Source: Methanobacteriota archaeon (lineage in GTDB: Archaea; Thermoplasmatota; Thermoplasmata; Methanomassiliicoccales; Methanomethylophilaceae). From it: 15,557 nt of DNA. The position numbers and the translations under genes are program-made. Below are positions 6,803 to 13,212 of this stretch, one piece after another (position 1 is the stretch's first letter; every line of letters begins with the position of its first letter). The notes below the pieces were generated by a model that did not search any database, was not told the origin of the DNA, and saw only the letters and a program-made list of their open reading frames with translations. The DNA is taken from NCBI GenBank assembly GCA_012719315.1, contig JAAYAP010000055.1, positions 1-15,557 of the forward strand, read 5' to 3'.

Positions 6803-7783
6803 ATGTTGGATGATGATACTGAATGGACCTCTGTGGAAGCACAGATGGATGATGCGGAGCAATCCGCAAGCGACCGCGGAACGGAACGGAAGGAACATAG
6901 CGGAAGCGACGTGATCAGCGAGCTGATCGACGTGGACGATCTGCTCGATGTCGATCCGGATCAGGTGAAGTCCTCCCTGAGGGCGATGATCTCCTTCTTC
7001 ACGGTGATCAAGATGGATGCGGGAGCCGAGGATATAGAAGCGTTCGAGAAGAACACCTGGACGATCCCCCTGATCGGGGTCCTGGTCGGCCTCGTGGCAT
7101 TCATCACGGGCGCGGCCTCGTGGTACCTGGGATTCAGCAACCTGGCCACGACGGTGCTGATCCTCGCGGCGGTGCTCCTCTTCAGCAAGTTCCTCCATTT
7201 CGACGGCTTGGTCGATTTCGGCGACGCTCTGGTCGCCTCGGGCGATCGGGACAAGCATATAAGAGCGCTCAAGGACACGAACATCGGCGCCGGCGGGATC
7301 GGCGTGGCGCTCATCGTCACGCTGGCGGCGGTCGCGCTGCTCTCGTCGTTCGGCATCTGGCTGCTGCTGCTGGTCTGGCCGCTGGAGATCCTCGTCAAGA
7401 ACGCGATGGTCGCGGCCGCCGCCTGGGGCGAACCCGGCGACGGGATGGCCTCGAAGCAAGTGGGCAACGCCGACAAGAAGACGTTGGTCAAGTCGTCGGT
7501 GTTCTCCTTGGTGGCGGTCATCGTGTTCATGTTCATATCGCTGGCCCTGGTGCAGATGGTCACCGGGATACCGTACATGAACACAACCATGTACAGATGG
7601 GTGGCCCTGGTCGCTCTGACCGGTATCGCGGCATCGATCGCCACGGGTATCGGCATGGCATCATGGGCCAACAAGGAGCTCGGCTTCGTCAACGGCGACA
7701 TACTGGGCGCGACGAACGAGGTTTCGCGCGTGACGGTGCTGGCGCTGATCATCATCGTCGAGACCTTGGCAGGGTTCTTTTGA
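6803..7783 (+). CDS. cobS: Adenosylcobinamide-GDP ribazoletransferase (cobalamin synthase, CobS)
   Basis: Integral membrane enzyme that joins adenosylcobinamide-GDP to alpha-ribazole (phosphate), the step that forms the complete cobamide. The 326 residues include about seven hydrophobic segments between residues 87 and 326. The CobS signature FLHFDGLVDFGDAL is at 130-143, with the metal and substrate acids D134, D138 and D141. It is followed by DTNIGAGGIGVAL at 158-170 and the C-terminal VNGDILGATNEVSRV. Residues 1-57 are an unusual hydrophilic, strongly acidic extension ahead of the normal family start (LRAMISFFT at 59). The start has a good Shine-Dalgarno eight bases upstream, 21 bases after the cbiS stop. 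The stop and the cobY start share one base (TGATG). Confidence 0.93.
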   Translation: MLDDDTEWTSVEAQMDDAEQSASDRGTERKEHSGSDVISELIDVDDLLDVDPDQVKSSLRAMISFFTVIKMDAGAEDIEAFEKNTWTIPLIGVLVGLVAFITGAASWYLGFSNLATTVLILAAVLLFSKFLHFDGLVDFGDALVASGDRDKHIRALKDTNIGAGGIGVALIVTLAAVALLSSFGIWLLLLVWPLEILVKNAMVAAAAWGEPGDGMASKQVGNADKKTLVKSSVFSLVAVIVFMFISLALVQMVTGIPYMNTTMYRWVALVALTGIAASIATGIGMASWANKELGFVNGDILGATNEVSRVTVLALIIIVETLAGFF

Positions 7784-8388
7784 TGCAGGCGTTGATCAAC
7801 GCCGGCGGCAAAGGATCGCGCATGGGCGAATGCGGAGTGGAGAAGCCGATGCAGGTCATCGGCGACAAACCCTCCGTCCAGAGGGTGATCGAAGCCCTGT
7901 AGGGCTCCAGATACGTAGACGAGGTGCTGGTCTCCGTCAGTGACAACACTTTGGAGACCGAGCGCTTCCTCATCGAGCTCGGAGTGCCGACGATCCGGAC
8001 CTCCGGAGAGGATTTCGTGGGCGATCTGCACGAGGCGTTCGAGGTCATGTCGGGGGATTTCATCCTGACCTGCCCCTCGGACACGCCGTTGCTCTCGCCC
8101 CGTTCGATCGACCGCTTCGTGGAATCGTTCGACCCGAAGACCATGGAATCGCACGTCGCCCTGGTCTGCTGCGACGTCGTGCGCGAGATGGGGATCACCC
8201 CCTCGTTCGTGATGAACCGCTACGGCACGGATTGGGCGGTGGCTGGGTTGTCGATCCTGGACCGGAGGAAGACCCTGCGTGACGATTACCTCTCGGAGAC
8301 CTTCTACCACACCGACGACCGGGACTTCGCGGTCAATGTCAATACCCAGAAGGACCTGGATCTGGCGAGGAGGATCCATCTGCAGTGA
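7783..8388 (+). CDS. cobY: Adenosylcobinamide-phosphate guanylyltransferase (CobY) with in-frame TAG at codon 40
   Basis: CobY is the archaeal, non-CobU enzyme that transfers GMP from GTP to adenosylcobinamide phosphate, making the substrate of CobS. Read through its TAG, the frame gives 201 residues, the family length. The N-terminal nucleotide-binding loop is LINAGGKGSRMG at 4-15 with EKP at 20-22. The TAG at 7900-7902 follows VIEAL, and translation resumes with GSRYVDEVLVSVSDNT. The later CPSDTPLL strand carries the metal-binding acid expected of this fold. No second stop or frameshift occurs in the 161 codons after the TAG, and family features lie on both sides. Read as stop, the product is a 39-residue stub, and no internal start keeps the GTP loop. 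I infer pyrrolysine at residue 40; a fresh nonsense mutation or a base error (AGG or AAG to TAG) is the alternative. Starts within the cobS stop. Confidence 0.85.
7900..7902 (+). other. In-frame amber codon in cobY, candidate pyrrolysine codon
   Basis: TAG is in the same frame as the CobY N-terminus (from 7783) and the remainder to 8388. It lies where the first helix after the nucleotide loop meets the second strand, probably a surface turn. It sits in AGCCCT-GT-AGGGCT (7893-7906), a perfect inverted repeat whose two-base centre holds the T of the codon. All 16 stop codons in the window are TGA, so TAG is not used as a terminator here. Confidence 0.6.
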
Positions 8389-8420
8389 ATCCCGGAGGAC
8401 ATTAGACACGGCATCCACCG

Positions 8421-8437
8421 CCGCCGGCACCCGCCGG
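8421..8437 (+). repeat. Tandem 7-bp direct repeat upstream of the stress-protein promoter
   Basis: CCGCCGG occurs at 8421-8427 and 8431-8437, ten bases apart (one helical turn), directly upstream of the TATA box at 8443-8450. It might be an activator site, but short GC repeats are common in this DNA, so the support is weak. Confidence 0.25.
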
Positions 8438-8451
8438 AAAGCAGTATATAC
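8436..8451 (+). promoter_or_regulatory. BRE and TATA box for the universal stress protein gene
   Basis: GGAAAG (8436-8441) resembles a TFB-recognition element and is followed by AGTATATAC (8443-8451), a good TATA box. Transcription would start near 8470-8475, about 22-26 bases before the ATG. This is the clearest promoter in the window and separates the gene from the cobamide operon, whose last stop is at 8388. Confidence 0.7.
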
Positions 8452-8486
8452 TCTCAAGTGATGGTGGATGCAGGTTCACTTGAGAG
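8451..8486. repeat. 11-bp perfect inverted repeat over the stress-protein transcription start
   Basis: CTCTCAAGTGA (8451-8461) is exactly complementary to TCACTTGAGAG (8476-8486), with a 14-base spacer. The left arm touches the TATA box; the right arm includes the first bases of the Shine-Dalgarno GAGAGGT (8482-8488). The predicted transcription start falls inside the spacer or at the right arm, so an operator for a dimeric repressor is the best reading. If transcription began upstream, the same arms could hide the ribosome-binding site in a hairpin. Confidence 0.6.
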
Positions 8487-8495
8487 GTTATCCGG

Positions 8496-8885
8496 ATGGC
8501 GGTGTTGGTAGCATACGACGGGTTGGAGCATACCAAGAAGGCGTTGGATTACGCGATAGAGTACGCTCTGGTCTTCGGCAAGAAGCTGTACATCCTGACA
8601 GACATCCCGTCCAAGGACAAGCTGGACATGGATGAGGAGATGGCTCGGATCGGAGAGGCGCAGAAAGAGGCCGAGGCCCTGGCCCGGGAGCGCGGGGTGG
8701 ATGTGCAGGCGGTCGTCTGCTCGGGCACGCCTCAGAAAGGCATCCTCGATGCCGCCGAGAGGTTCTCGGCGGATGTAATCGTGGTCGGGCGGTCGGACAA
8801 GACCTTCCTGGACCGGGCGATCCTGGGAAGCACGTCCGAAGCCGTGATCCGCAACGCCAATTGCACCGTGATCGTCGTTCAGTGA
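8496..8885 (+). CDS. Universal stress protein, UspA family
   Basis: A single-domain cytoplasmic Usp protein of 129 residues with a Rossmann-like fold; such proteins bind ATP or act as dimeric regulators, and the precise role cannot be told. The N-terminal strand VLVAYDGLEHTKKALDYA (3-20) and terminal strand CTVIVVQ match the family. The ATP motif, normally G-2x-G-9x-G-S/T, reads G98-2x-D101-9x-G111-S112, so the second glycine is Asp; nucleotide binding may be weakened. A charged helix (about residues 43-67) precedes the middle strand. The ATG at 8496 follows GAGGT by seven bases. It has its own promoter and an inverted-repeat operator candidate. Its 3' end overlaps the convergent hydrogenase-like operon by seven bases. 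Confidence 0.86.
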   Translation: MAVLVAYDGLEHTKKALDYAIEYALVFGKKLYILTDIPSKDKLDMDEEMARIGEAQKEAEALARERGVDVQAVVCSGTPQKGILDAAERFSADVIVVGRSDKTFLDRAILGSTSEAVIRNANCTVIVVQ

Positions 8886-9613
8886 CGCAGCCCGAGGGCT
8901 TTGACGAACGAGACGACCATCCCGTTGGGCGTGGGAGGGCATCCGACCACGTAGATGTCCACGGGCATGGTGTCGCCGATGCCGGTGCCGACGACGTCGC
9001 CTTCCGCGAACGGCCCGCCCGATATGGCGCAGGTGCCGCAGGCGACGACCATCTTGCTGTCGGGCACCGCGTTGTACGTCTTCCTGGCGGCGGTCAGCAT
9101 CGCCCTGGTCATCGGACCGGTGACGAGGAGCACATCGGCATGCCGGGGAGACGCCTTGACGCCGATGCCGAACCTGGACATGTCGTTGAAGATGTTGCTC
9201 ATCGCATTCGCCTCATGCTCGCAGGCGTTGCAGGAGCCTGTGTCCAGCTCCCTGATGTGGACCGAGTTCCCCAGGTCGGCGACCCTGCTGTCGTCCAATC
9301 TGCCTTCCACGTCCTTCTCCTTGCCGGCGGCGAAGACCAGATCCTCCCGGTTCAACGCATAATGCGGCGCCGGACGCTCCGAGATGTATCCGCAGGCGTC
9401 GTAGCAGTCGCGGCAGAACACGCATCTGCCGAGATCCACCGACCAGCCCCCGTCGACCGAGATCGCCTTGCCGGTGCATGCGTCGGCGCAGATGCCGCAC
9501 AGGTCGCAGCGCTCGTCGGGCATGGGCATGTTCAGGCGCCTGCCCTCCATGGTCTCGAATGATTCGCAGGGCCTTGCGCCCGATATCAGGTTCCTCAAAC
9601 TCTCTTTGTACAT
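8879..9613 (-). CDS. hyfI: Fused ferredoxin (HyfH-like) and NuoB/HyfI-like iron-sulfur small subunit
   Basis: Electron-carrying subunit of a complex I/hydrogenase-4-like membrane complex, on the cytoplasmic side. The 244 residues join two modules usually encoded apart. Residues 30-80 form a two-[4Fe-4S] ferredoxin: cysteines 36, 39, 42, 46 and 64, 67, 70, 74, each in the C-2x-C-2x-C-3x-C pattern. Residues 112-244 are the small subunit holding the cluster nearest the active site: DTGSCNACEHE with C128 and C131, CGTCAISGGPF with C195, and VGCPPTP with C225. The C-2x-C spacing is of hydrogenase type, whereas complex I NuoB has adjacent cysteines. All cluster ligands are intact, so electron transfer should work. 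It is last in the operon; GAGGT lies five bases before the ATG and overlaps the hyfG stop. No separate hyfH gene lies downstream before the stress-protein gene. Confidence 0.86.
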   Translation of the reverse strand: MYKESLRNLISGARPCESFETMEGRRLNMPMPDERCDLCGICADACTGKAISVDGGWSVDLGRCVFCRDCYDACGYISERPAPHYALNREDLVFAAGKEKDVEGRLDDSRVADLGNSVHIRELDTGSCNACEHEANAMSNIFNDMSRFGIGVKASPRHADVLLVTGPMTRAMLTAARKTYNAVPDSKMVVACGTCAISGGPFAEGDVVGTGIGDTMPVDIYVVGCPPTPNGMVVSFVKALGLRH

Positions 9614-9620
9614 TGTAACC

Positions 9621-11081
9621 TCAGAGGTCGTATCCGCTGTAGGATAGGTTGAAGCTCTTGTTGATCAGCGGGAAATCGGGCACGATGTTCCCTGGCAGTG
9701 CGGTCTCGAGGGCGATCCAGTTGATGAAGGACGGATCCCTGATCCGATACCTCCAGATGCCGCCGTTGACGATGTTGACGGCATGGACCAGTTCTCCGCG
9801 GGGGGCTTCGACGATACCGAGTCTGAAGCCGTCGGCGATGCTCACGTCGGCCCTGATGACGCAGCCGTCCATGAGGTCCAGGCATTGGTTGATCAGGTTC
9901 ACGGATTCGACGATCTCCTTCGCCTTGACGAACATACGCGAATAGACATCGCCTTTGTCATGGGTTATCAGCCTCATGCCCACCTCTGAGTAGGCGTCGT
10001 ACGGCAGCTCCTTGCGGACATCGGTCTTCACGCCGCTGGCCCGTGCCGTCGGTCCGAGCGCGCGGTAGCGCAGGGCGTTCTCGTGGGTCAGTATGCCGGT
10101 GGTCTCGGCACGGTCCAGGAACAGCGACGAGTCGTCCAACGCGCCGACGAGCTCTTCCAGCTCGAAGCCGATCCTCAGCATCCGTTTCTTCAGCAGGTCC
10201 AGACGGCTGTCGGGTATGTTGCGTCTGACGCCCCCGGGGATGATGGTGCCCATCAGGAAACGGTGGCCGCAGACCTCCGCGTTCATGCGATGCACCTCCT
10301 CCTTGAGCTCGGCCCCGCGGGCAGCCGGCACCGACAGCCCCGCATCCATGGCGATGCCGCCGATGTCACCGAAGTGGCAGTACATGCGTTCCAGCTCGGC
10401 GAAGACGGTCCTGAGCAGCCTGGCGCGCCTGGGGATCTCCGTGTCGCCTTCCATGGCATGCGCGTAGGCCAGCGCGTTCGCGACCGCGGTGTCGCCGCAG
10501 GCCCGTTCCATCAGCCGCGTCTGGTCGACGGCCGCCGGGCGCTCGGCCATCCGCTCGATGCCGCGGTAGGTGTAGCCCATGCTCGTCCGCATCTTCAGGA
10601 TCGGCTCCCCGGCGACGGAGAACCTGAAATGCCCGGGTTCGATGATCCCCGCGTGCACCGGTCCGACGGGTATCTCGAAGACGCCGTCGCCGGACATCCT
10701 GTTGCCGGTCAGCGGGACGTTGTGCCTCTCGGCGGGCAGCTCCCCCTTCTGAAGAGGGTGCGCCTCGGTGTAGCCCCATTGTAGCCGCTGCGGCCCGTAA
10801 TGGCGTTTGAGGCCGATCGGGTCGAGGCCGTTCATCTCGCGCATATCGCGTTCGTACGGGCGCAGCTGAGGTATGAACGGCGACATCGCCTGATAGCTGT
10901 CGGATTCCAGGACCGTAGTGATATGCACGATCCTCTCGCCTTTCCGCAGGACGGTCTGGATGGAACGGGGCATGTCGCCTTTCTCGGTGGCGTACATGCA
11001 GACGACGCCGTACCCGTCCTCCATCAGCTCGCGTATCCGTCCGCCGAGGTCGACGATGCCCTCGTCCATGCGGCGGATCAT
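9621..11081 (-). CDS. hyfG: Hydrogenase-4-like large subunit (NuoC-NuoD/HyfG-like) lacking NiFe ligands
   Basis: Catalytic-position subunit of a hydrogenase-4/complex I-like complex, 486 residues. Residues 20-95 form a NuoC-like (30-kDa) domain ending in RPYERDMREMNG; the rest is NuoD/HycE-like, with IPVGPVHAGIIEPGHFRF at 137-154 and MGYTYRGIER at 168-177. In true hydrogenases the first NiFe motif reads R-x-C-G-x-C with a later His; here it is R193-A-C195-G-D-T198 and the His position is N202. The second motif, D-P-C-x-x-C, aligns with N478-L-S-Y-S-G483. Three of four metal cysteines are thus absent, so a NiFe centre and H2 chemistry are unlikely. This matches the Ehr group of hydrogenase-related complexes by definition; the true reaction is unknown. 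The protein ends at this motif, with no maturation peptide. GGAGGT lies five bases before the ATG, which overlaps the hyfF stop (ATGA). Confidence 0.87.
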   Translation of the reverse strand: MIRRMDEGIVDLGGRIRELMEDGYGVVCMYATEKGDMPRSIQTVLRKGERIVHITTVLESDSYQAMSPFIPQLRPYERDMREMNGLDPIGLKRHYGPQRLQWGYTEAHPLQKGELPAERHNVPLTGNRMSGDGVFEIPVGPVHAGIIEPGHFRFSVAGEPILKMRTSMGYTYRGIERMAERPAAVDQTRLMERACGDTAVANALAYAHAMEGDTEIPRRARLLRTVFAELERMYCHFGDIGGIAMDAGLSVPAARGAELKEEVHRMNAEVCGHRFLMGTIIPGGVRRNIPDSRLDLLKKRMLRIGFELEELVGALDDSSLFLDRAETTGILTHENALRYRALGPTARASGVKTDVRKELPYDAYSEVGMRLITHDKGDVYSRMFVKAKEIVESVNLINQCLDLMDGCVIRADVSIADGFRLGIVEAPRGELVHAVNIVNGGIWRYRIRDPSFINWIALETALPGNIVPDFPLINKSFNLSYSGYDL

Positions 11082-12547
11082 GCAAGACCTCCGATCATGC
11101 TCTCGGCGATCATCCGGAACCCGTCCGCCACGCTCTCGGGTGCGAACAGGCCCATGGCGGTCATCGCCACGGCGAGGATCGCCAAAGGCGCGGCGCGGAT
11201 CGGCCCCTCAGGCTCCGTCACCTCGGCCTCGGCGGATCCGCTCAACATGGGGAACACGCGTCCGGTGAATCCCGCGAAGATGATGATCAGCAGGACCACC
11301 AGGAGGATCGTCAGCCACCACATGCCCGCCGAGACCGCCGAGTACAGCAGGGCGATCTCGCCGGTGAACACGGCGAACGGCGGCATGCCGACGATCGCCA
11401 GCGATCCGACCGTCAGCATGGCGGCGGTGTACGGCATGGTCTTCCCCAATCCGCGCACGGCCGACATCTCCTTGGTGCCGTAGCCTTGGATGATGTTCCC
11501 CGCGCAGAAGAAGAGGATGGGCTTGGTCAGCGAGTGCGCCACGACCATGAACAGGGCGGCGAACACCGACCAGGTGGTGCCGATGCCCAAGCCGACGGCG
11601 ATCAGGCCGATATGCTCGACGCTCGAGTAGGCGAGCATGCGCTTGAGCTCTTTGGCGTTGAGGATGAACATCGAGGCCACGAACACGGAGGCGATCCCGA
11701 AGATCAACAGGAGCGTCGAAGCGAAGCCGGGGATGGCGATCTCGGAGATCATGTAGAACCTGATGATGCTGTACAGGGCGCAGTTGAGCAGGGCGGCCGA
11801 CAGCAGGGCGCTCACCGGGGTGGGCGCCTGGCTGTGCGCATCCGGCAGCCAGGTGTGCATGGGGGCGAAGCCGGCCTTGGTGCCGAACCCGATGATCACC
11901 AGGGCCATCGCGGTCTTGAGCAGCACCGGGTCGAGGTCGGCGGCCACCGACATGAGCACGGGCCAGTCGAGTGCGGACGAGACGCTGCCGATCACGCCGA
12001 TCGCCGAGGCGTACAGCAGGGAGATCCCCAGCAGCGCCAGGGTGATGCCCACCGAGCAGATGATCAGGTACTTCCACGAAGCCTCGGTGGATCCCTCGTC
12101 CCTGTAGAACCCGACCAGGAAGGTGGAGACCAGCGTCGTCGCCTCGATGATGATCCAGATCATCCCCAGCGAGGACACCAGGAACACGCAGAGCATCGCG
12201 GTCACGAAGAGATTGAGGCTGATGTAGTACGTCTTCTCGGCCCGCAGGGTCAGACCGCCCGCGGCCCTCTCGAAGCGGAGGTACCCGTGGGAATACAGGG
12301 CGACCGCGAAGGTCACCGCGGCGGTCAGGATCAGGAACAGCGCCGAGAGGCCGTCGACGTACCACATGCCGTATTCCAGCGCCGTGCCCGTGGAGAAGAC
12401 CGGCCAGAACGTCCATGCCGCCGCCGCCAGACAGGCGCCCGCGGCCAGGATGGTGATCCAGGACAGAGCGCGCTCGTCCCGCGACAGGCCGCACAGCAGC
12501 GCGGCCGCTGCCGGTATCAGCACGACGATCTCGATCCCGTGGATCAA
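11078..12547 (-). CDS. hyfF: Hydrogenase-4 component F-like antiporter subunit (NuoN/L/M type), TTG start
   Basis: Polytopic membrane subunit (489 residues, about 13-14 hydrophobic helices) related to Mrp antiporter and complex I pump subunits; it would move H+ or Na+ across the membrane. Visible pump residues: Glu135 in WIIIEATTLVS, Lys211, and Lys224 in GFGTKAGFAPMHTWLPDAHS, followed by QAPTPVSALLSA. A later helix has FMVVAHSLTKPILFF. The start is inferred as TTG at 12547, overlapping the hyfE stop (TTGA), because GGAGG lies eight bases upstream and the protein then begins at the usual place before the first helix (IEIVVLIPAAAALL). The frame is open much further upstream, but that stretch overlies hyfE and hyfC in another frame. 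The stop overlaps the hyfG start by four bases. Confidence 0.88.
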   Translation of the reverse strand: MIHGIEIVVLIPAAAALLCGLSRDERALSWITILAAGACLAAAAWTFWPVFSTGTALEYGMWYVDGLSALFLILTAAVTFAVALYSHGYLRFERAAGGLTLRAEKTYYISLNLFVTAMLCVFLVSSLGMIWIIIEATTLVSTFLVGFYRDEGSTEASWKYLIICSVGITLALLGISLLYASAIGVIGSVSSALDWPVLMSVAADLDPVLLKTAMALVIIGFGTKAGFAPMHTWLPDAHSQAPTPVSALLSAALLNCALYSIIRFYMISEIAIPGFASTLLLIFGIASVFVASMFILNAKELKRMLAYSSVEHIGLIAVGLGIGTTWSVFAALFMVVAHSLTKPILFFCAGNIIQGYGTKEMSAVRGLGKTMPYTAAMLTVGSLAIVGMPPFAVFTGEIALLYSAVSAGMWWLTILLVVLLIIIFAGFTGRVFPMLSGSAEAEVTEPEGPIRAAPLAILAVAMTAMGLFAPESVADGFRMIAESMIGGLA

Positions 12548-13203
12548 TCCCTCAGCCTCCTCATGTACGAGGTGTCGATCGAGTTGAAGGTGCGGTTGAT
12601 CCTGTAGGCGAAGATGCCGATGATGACGACGGCGATGATGATATCGAAGAAGACCCCGAACTCGACGATCAACGGCATGCCGTAGGAGATGGTCATGGTC
12701 CCCAGGAACAGCCCGTTCTCGGTCAGGAGCAGACCGATCGACTCGCTCAGGGCGTTGGCGCGGGATGCCATCATGTACAGGCCGATGAACACGATCGACA
12801 GCGAGATCGCCAGGCAGTTCCTGCCGAGCGTGGTCAGCGATTCGGTCATCGGATCGGCCACGAGATAGCCGGCGAAGATCAGCACGGTGCAGATCAACAG
12901 GCTGCCGGGCGTGCTGATCGGGGATCTGACCTCCTTGTCCACATGGATCCTCTCCACGGTGTAATCGAGGAAACGGGGGATGAGGAGCACCTTGAGCACG
13001 AGCGTCAGCGTGAATGTGATGTAGATATGCGAGTTGTCGGTGTAGAACGCCACCACGAACGCCAGCACCGCCAGGAACAGGGAATGGATCGCGAACAGCT
13101 GGATCAGTTTCCTCATGTATGTGGACATCACCGCCATGACGGTGATCACCAGCATGCATATCGCGCAGATATCGATGATGTTCTCGTATATGATCAGATC
13201 CAT
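12544..13203 (-). CDS. hyfE: Hydrogenase-4 component E-like membrane subunit (NuoK-like)
   Basis: A 219-residue integral membrane protein matching HyfE in length and position between hyfC and hyfF. It has about six to seven hydrophobic segments; the first covers residues 8-26 and the C-terminal segments carry the NuoK-like part. Acidic residues that could take part in ion passage lie in ESIGLLLTENGLFLGTM and in the last helix after VEFGVFFDIIIA. In the family it links the membrane pump subunits to the HyfC/NuoH module. The ATG at 13203 is preceded by GAGG, seven bases away and overlapping the hyfC stop; the gap to hyfC is nine bases. The stop overlaps the hyfF TTG start by four bases. HyfE proteins vary, so the call rests on length, helix pattern and context as well as sequence. 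Confidence 0.85.
   Translation of the reverse strand: MDLIIYENIIDICAICMLVITVMAVMSTYMRKLIQLFAIHSLFLAVLAFVVAFYTDNSHIYITFTLTLVLKVLLIPRFLDYTVERIHVDKEVRSPISTPGSLLICTVLIFAGYLVADPMTESLTTLGRNCLAISLSIVFIGLYMMASRANALSESIGLLLTENGLFLGTMTISYGMPLIVEFGVFFDIIIAVVIIGIFAYRINRTFNSIDTSYMRRLRD
12556..12560 (-). promoter_or_regulatory. Shine-Dalgarno for the hyfF TTG start
   Basis: On the minus strand GGAGG ends eight bases before TTG (12547-12545). No ATG or GTG in frame is better placed, so this site decides the unusual start codon. Confidence 0.65.
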
Positions 13204-13212
13204 TGTTTTTCC

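Noticed and set aside
7893..7906. Perfect inverted repeat around the cobY TAG as a pyrrolysine insertion hairpin
   Set aside because: The centre is only two bases, too tight for a normal hairpin, and the described insertion elements lie downstream of the codon. I treat it as probable coincidence.
7924..8388. cobY as a shorter gene starting at 7924
   Set aside because: This would drop the GGKGSRMG nucleotide loop, which lies in the same frame upstream of the TAG; the short form could not work as a guanylyltransferase.
6961..8457. 498-codon open frame on the minus strand opposite cobS and cobY
   Set aside because: Low-complexity Ser/Thr/Arg-rich translation with no family resemblance; it mirrors well-supported genes on the plus strand and arises from GC-rich codon usage.
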